A stretch of 47,425 nucleotides of DNA, taken from positions 1-47,425 of the IMG/VR virus record IMGVR_UViG_3300007352_000007; one strand, 5' to 3'. The notes below the pieces were generated by a model, which made no database searches, was not told the origin of the DNA, and saw only the letters and a program-made list of their open reading frames with translations. This DNA is from a virus. Position numbers and translations under genes: made by a program. This document shows, one piece after another, positions 46,946-47,425 of this stretch. How positions within the stretch are numbered: the stretch's first letter is position 1; the number at the start of each line of letters is the position of its first letter.

Positions 46946-47425
46946 AGGCTTACAAAGGGTACAAGAAAGGCTTAACGTGTCAAGGGTTTCAATATGCAGA
47001 AGGAGAGACATACGAGCAGGCAGAGAAACCATCCTGCTGTGATCATGGTTTCCACTTCTGCGACAATCCGCTTGACGTACTTGATTACTACGATTTATGC
47101 GACAGCGATTTTACCGAAGTTGAGGTTTTAGGCGATGTAGACAGACAAGTGGATGGTGACAGCAAGGGTGCAACTAACAAAATTAAGATTGGCGCAAAAA
47201 TGGACTTGAAAGGGTTTATTAAGACGAGTTTTGATTTTTTGTGGGAGAGTTGCAAAAAGAAAGACAAGTCTGACGCGTCACAGCTTGCATCCTCTGGCGA
47301 CAGGTCACAGCTTGCATCCTCTGGCGACAGGTCAAAGCTTGCATCCTCTGGCGACAGGTCACAGCTTGCATCCTCTGGCTATGGGTCAAAGCTTGCATCC
47401 TCTGGCGACAGGTCACAGCTTGCAT
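46942..47425 (+). CDS. DUF7666-like protein with 9-residue repeats (5' part, continues at base 1)
   Basis: Start after GGGAGGGTGTT. Residues 1-60 resemble the DUF7666 family (MKAYKGYKKGLTCQGFQYAE, then GFHFCDNPLDVLDYY). From about residue 113 a repeat of nine residues (SQLASSGDR or SKLASSGDR) runs to the window end and continues from base 3. Family members are common in Clostridia phages; function unknown. The number of repeats is not fixed by this sequence. Confidence 0.8.
   Translation, partial: MKAYKGYKKGLTCQGFQYAEGETYEQAEKPSCCDHGFHFCDNPLDVLDYYDLCDSDFTEVEVLGDVDRQVDGDSKGATNKIKIGAKMDLKGFIKTSFDFLWESCKKKDKSDASQLASSGDRSQLASSGDRSKLASSGDRSQLASSGYGSKLASSGDRSQLA
47278..47425 (+). repeat. 27-bp in-frame tandem repeat at the window edge
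   Basis: Five full 27-bp units plus a partial one, each starting TCACAGCTTGCATCC or TCAAAGCTTGCATCC. The 36-base overlap with bases 1-36 (also ending in this repeat) shows circular joining inside the array. It is coding in one frame and has no unique spacers. Confidence 0.92.

Noticed and set aside
47278-47425. CRISPR-like array
   Set aside because: 27-bp units abut with no spacers, are in one open frame and encode SQLASSGDR.

Overview
The window is an essentially complete genome of a temperate bacteriophage of a Gram-positive, Clostridia-like host. The sequence is A+T-rich with strong GGAGG ribosome-binding sites. Genes are packed with ATGA, GTGA and TAATG stop/start overlaps. The lysis genes (XhlA-like and phi-LC3-like holins, Amidase_3 endolysin) are of Firmicutes type. 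A dockerin type I lipoprotein suggests a cellulosome-producing clostridium as host (inference). The last 36 bases repeat the first 36, and one tandem-repeat gene runs off the right end and resumes at the left end. The molecule is therefore circular or circularly permuted, cut inside a 27-bp repeat.

Layout on the circle. (1) 43.4-47.4 kb is the lysogeny/early switch: leftward CI-like repressor and tyrosine integrase, an attP matching the 3' part of a tRNA-Ala(GGC) gene, and rightward small regulators and an AntA-type antirepressor. (2) 47.4 kb through the junction to 10.3 kb is one rightward early operon: HNH endonuclease, a probable ssDNA-annealing-type recombination protein, a Ref/HNH-like protein, a PAPS-reductase-family protein, replisome organizer, helicase loader, RusA resolvase and many small proteins. 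It ends with a sigma-region-4-like late regulator. (3) 10.27-10.40 kb holds three 10-bp iterons, a near-consensus promoter and an immediate terminator, an arrangement like lambda pR'-tR'. (4) 10.6-11.7 kb is an antisense cassette with a serine resolvase. (5) 11.9-36.6 kb is the late region: small and large terminase, then a metabolic cassette, then a podovirus-type head/neck set (portal, scaffold, major capsid, gp4-like adaptor, gp10-like nozzle, two large candidate ejection proteins). (6) 36.7-39.7 kb is lysis. (7) 39.7-43.4 kb is a leftward block: dockerin lipoprotein, small proteins, Replic_Relax-like protein, FtsK/TcpA-like ATPase, ParR-like RHH protein and ParM-like actin.

Most unusual is the cassette at 14.9-21.6 kb between terminase and portal. 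It encodes UDP-GlcNAc 2-epimerase (NeuC), a nonulosonate synthase (NeuB, without an SAF domain), CMP-nonulosonate cytidylyltransferase (NeuA) and a protein that resembles GT42 sialyltransferases. Beside them lie a Zn-finger/SAM methyltransferase, a 2-hydroxyacid dehydrogenase and a HExxH protein. Together they could make CMP-activated sialic-acid-like sugar and perhaps transfer it late in infection.

A second theme is a plasmid-like lifestyle module (ParM/ParR with ATATTCGG iterons, FtsK-like ATPase with Replic_Relax, serine resolvase) in a phage that also carries an integrase and attP. Other oddities are a repressor and integrase separated only by one in-frame TGA, an HNH gene that seems to have entered the 3' end of a repeat gene and duplicated its tail, and three genes with in-frame short tandem repeats. 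Functions are read from motifs and remembered families; no database search was run.
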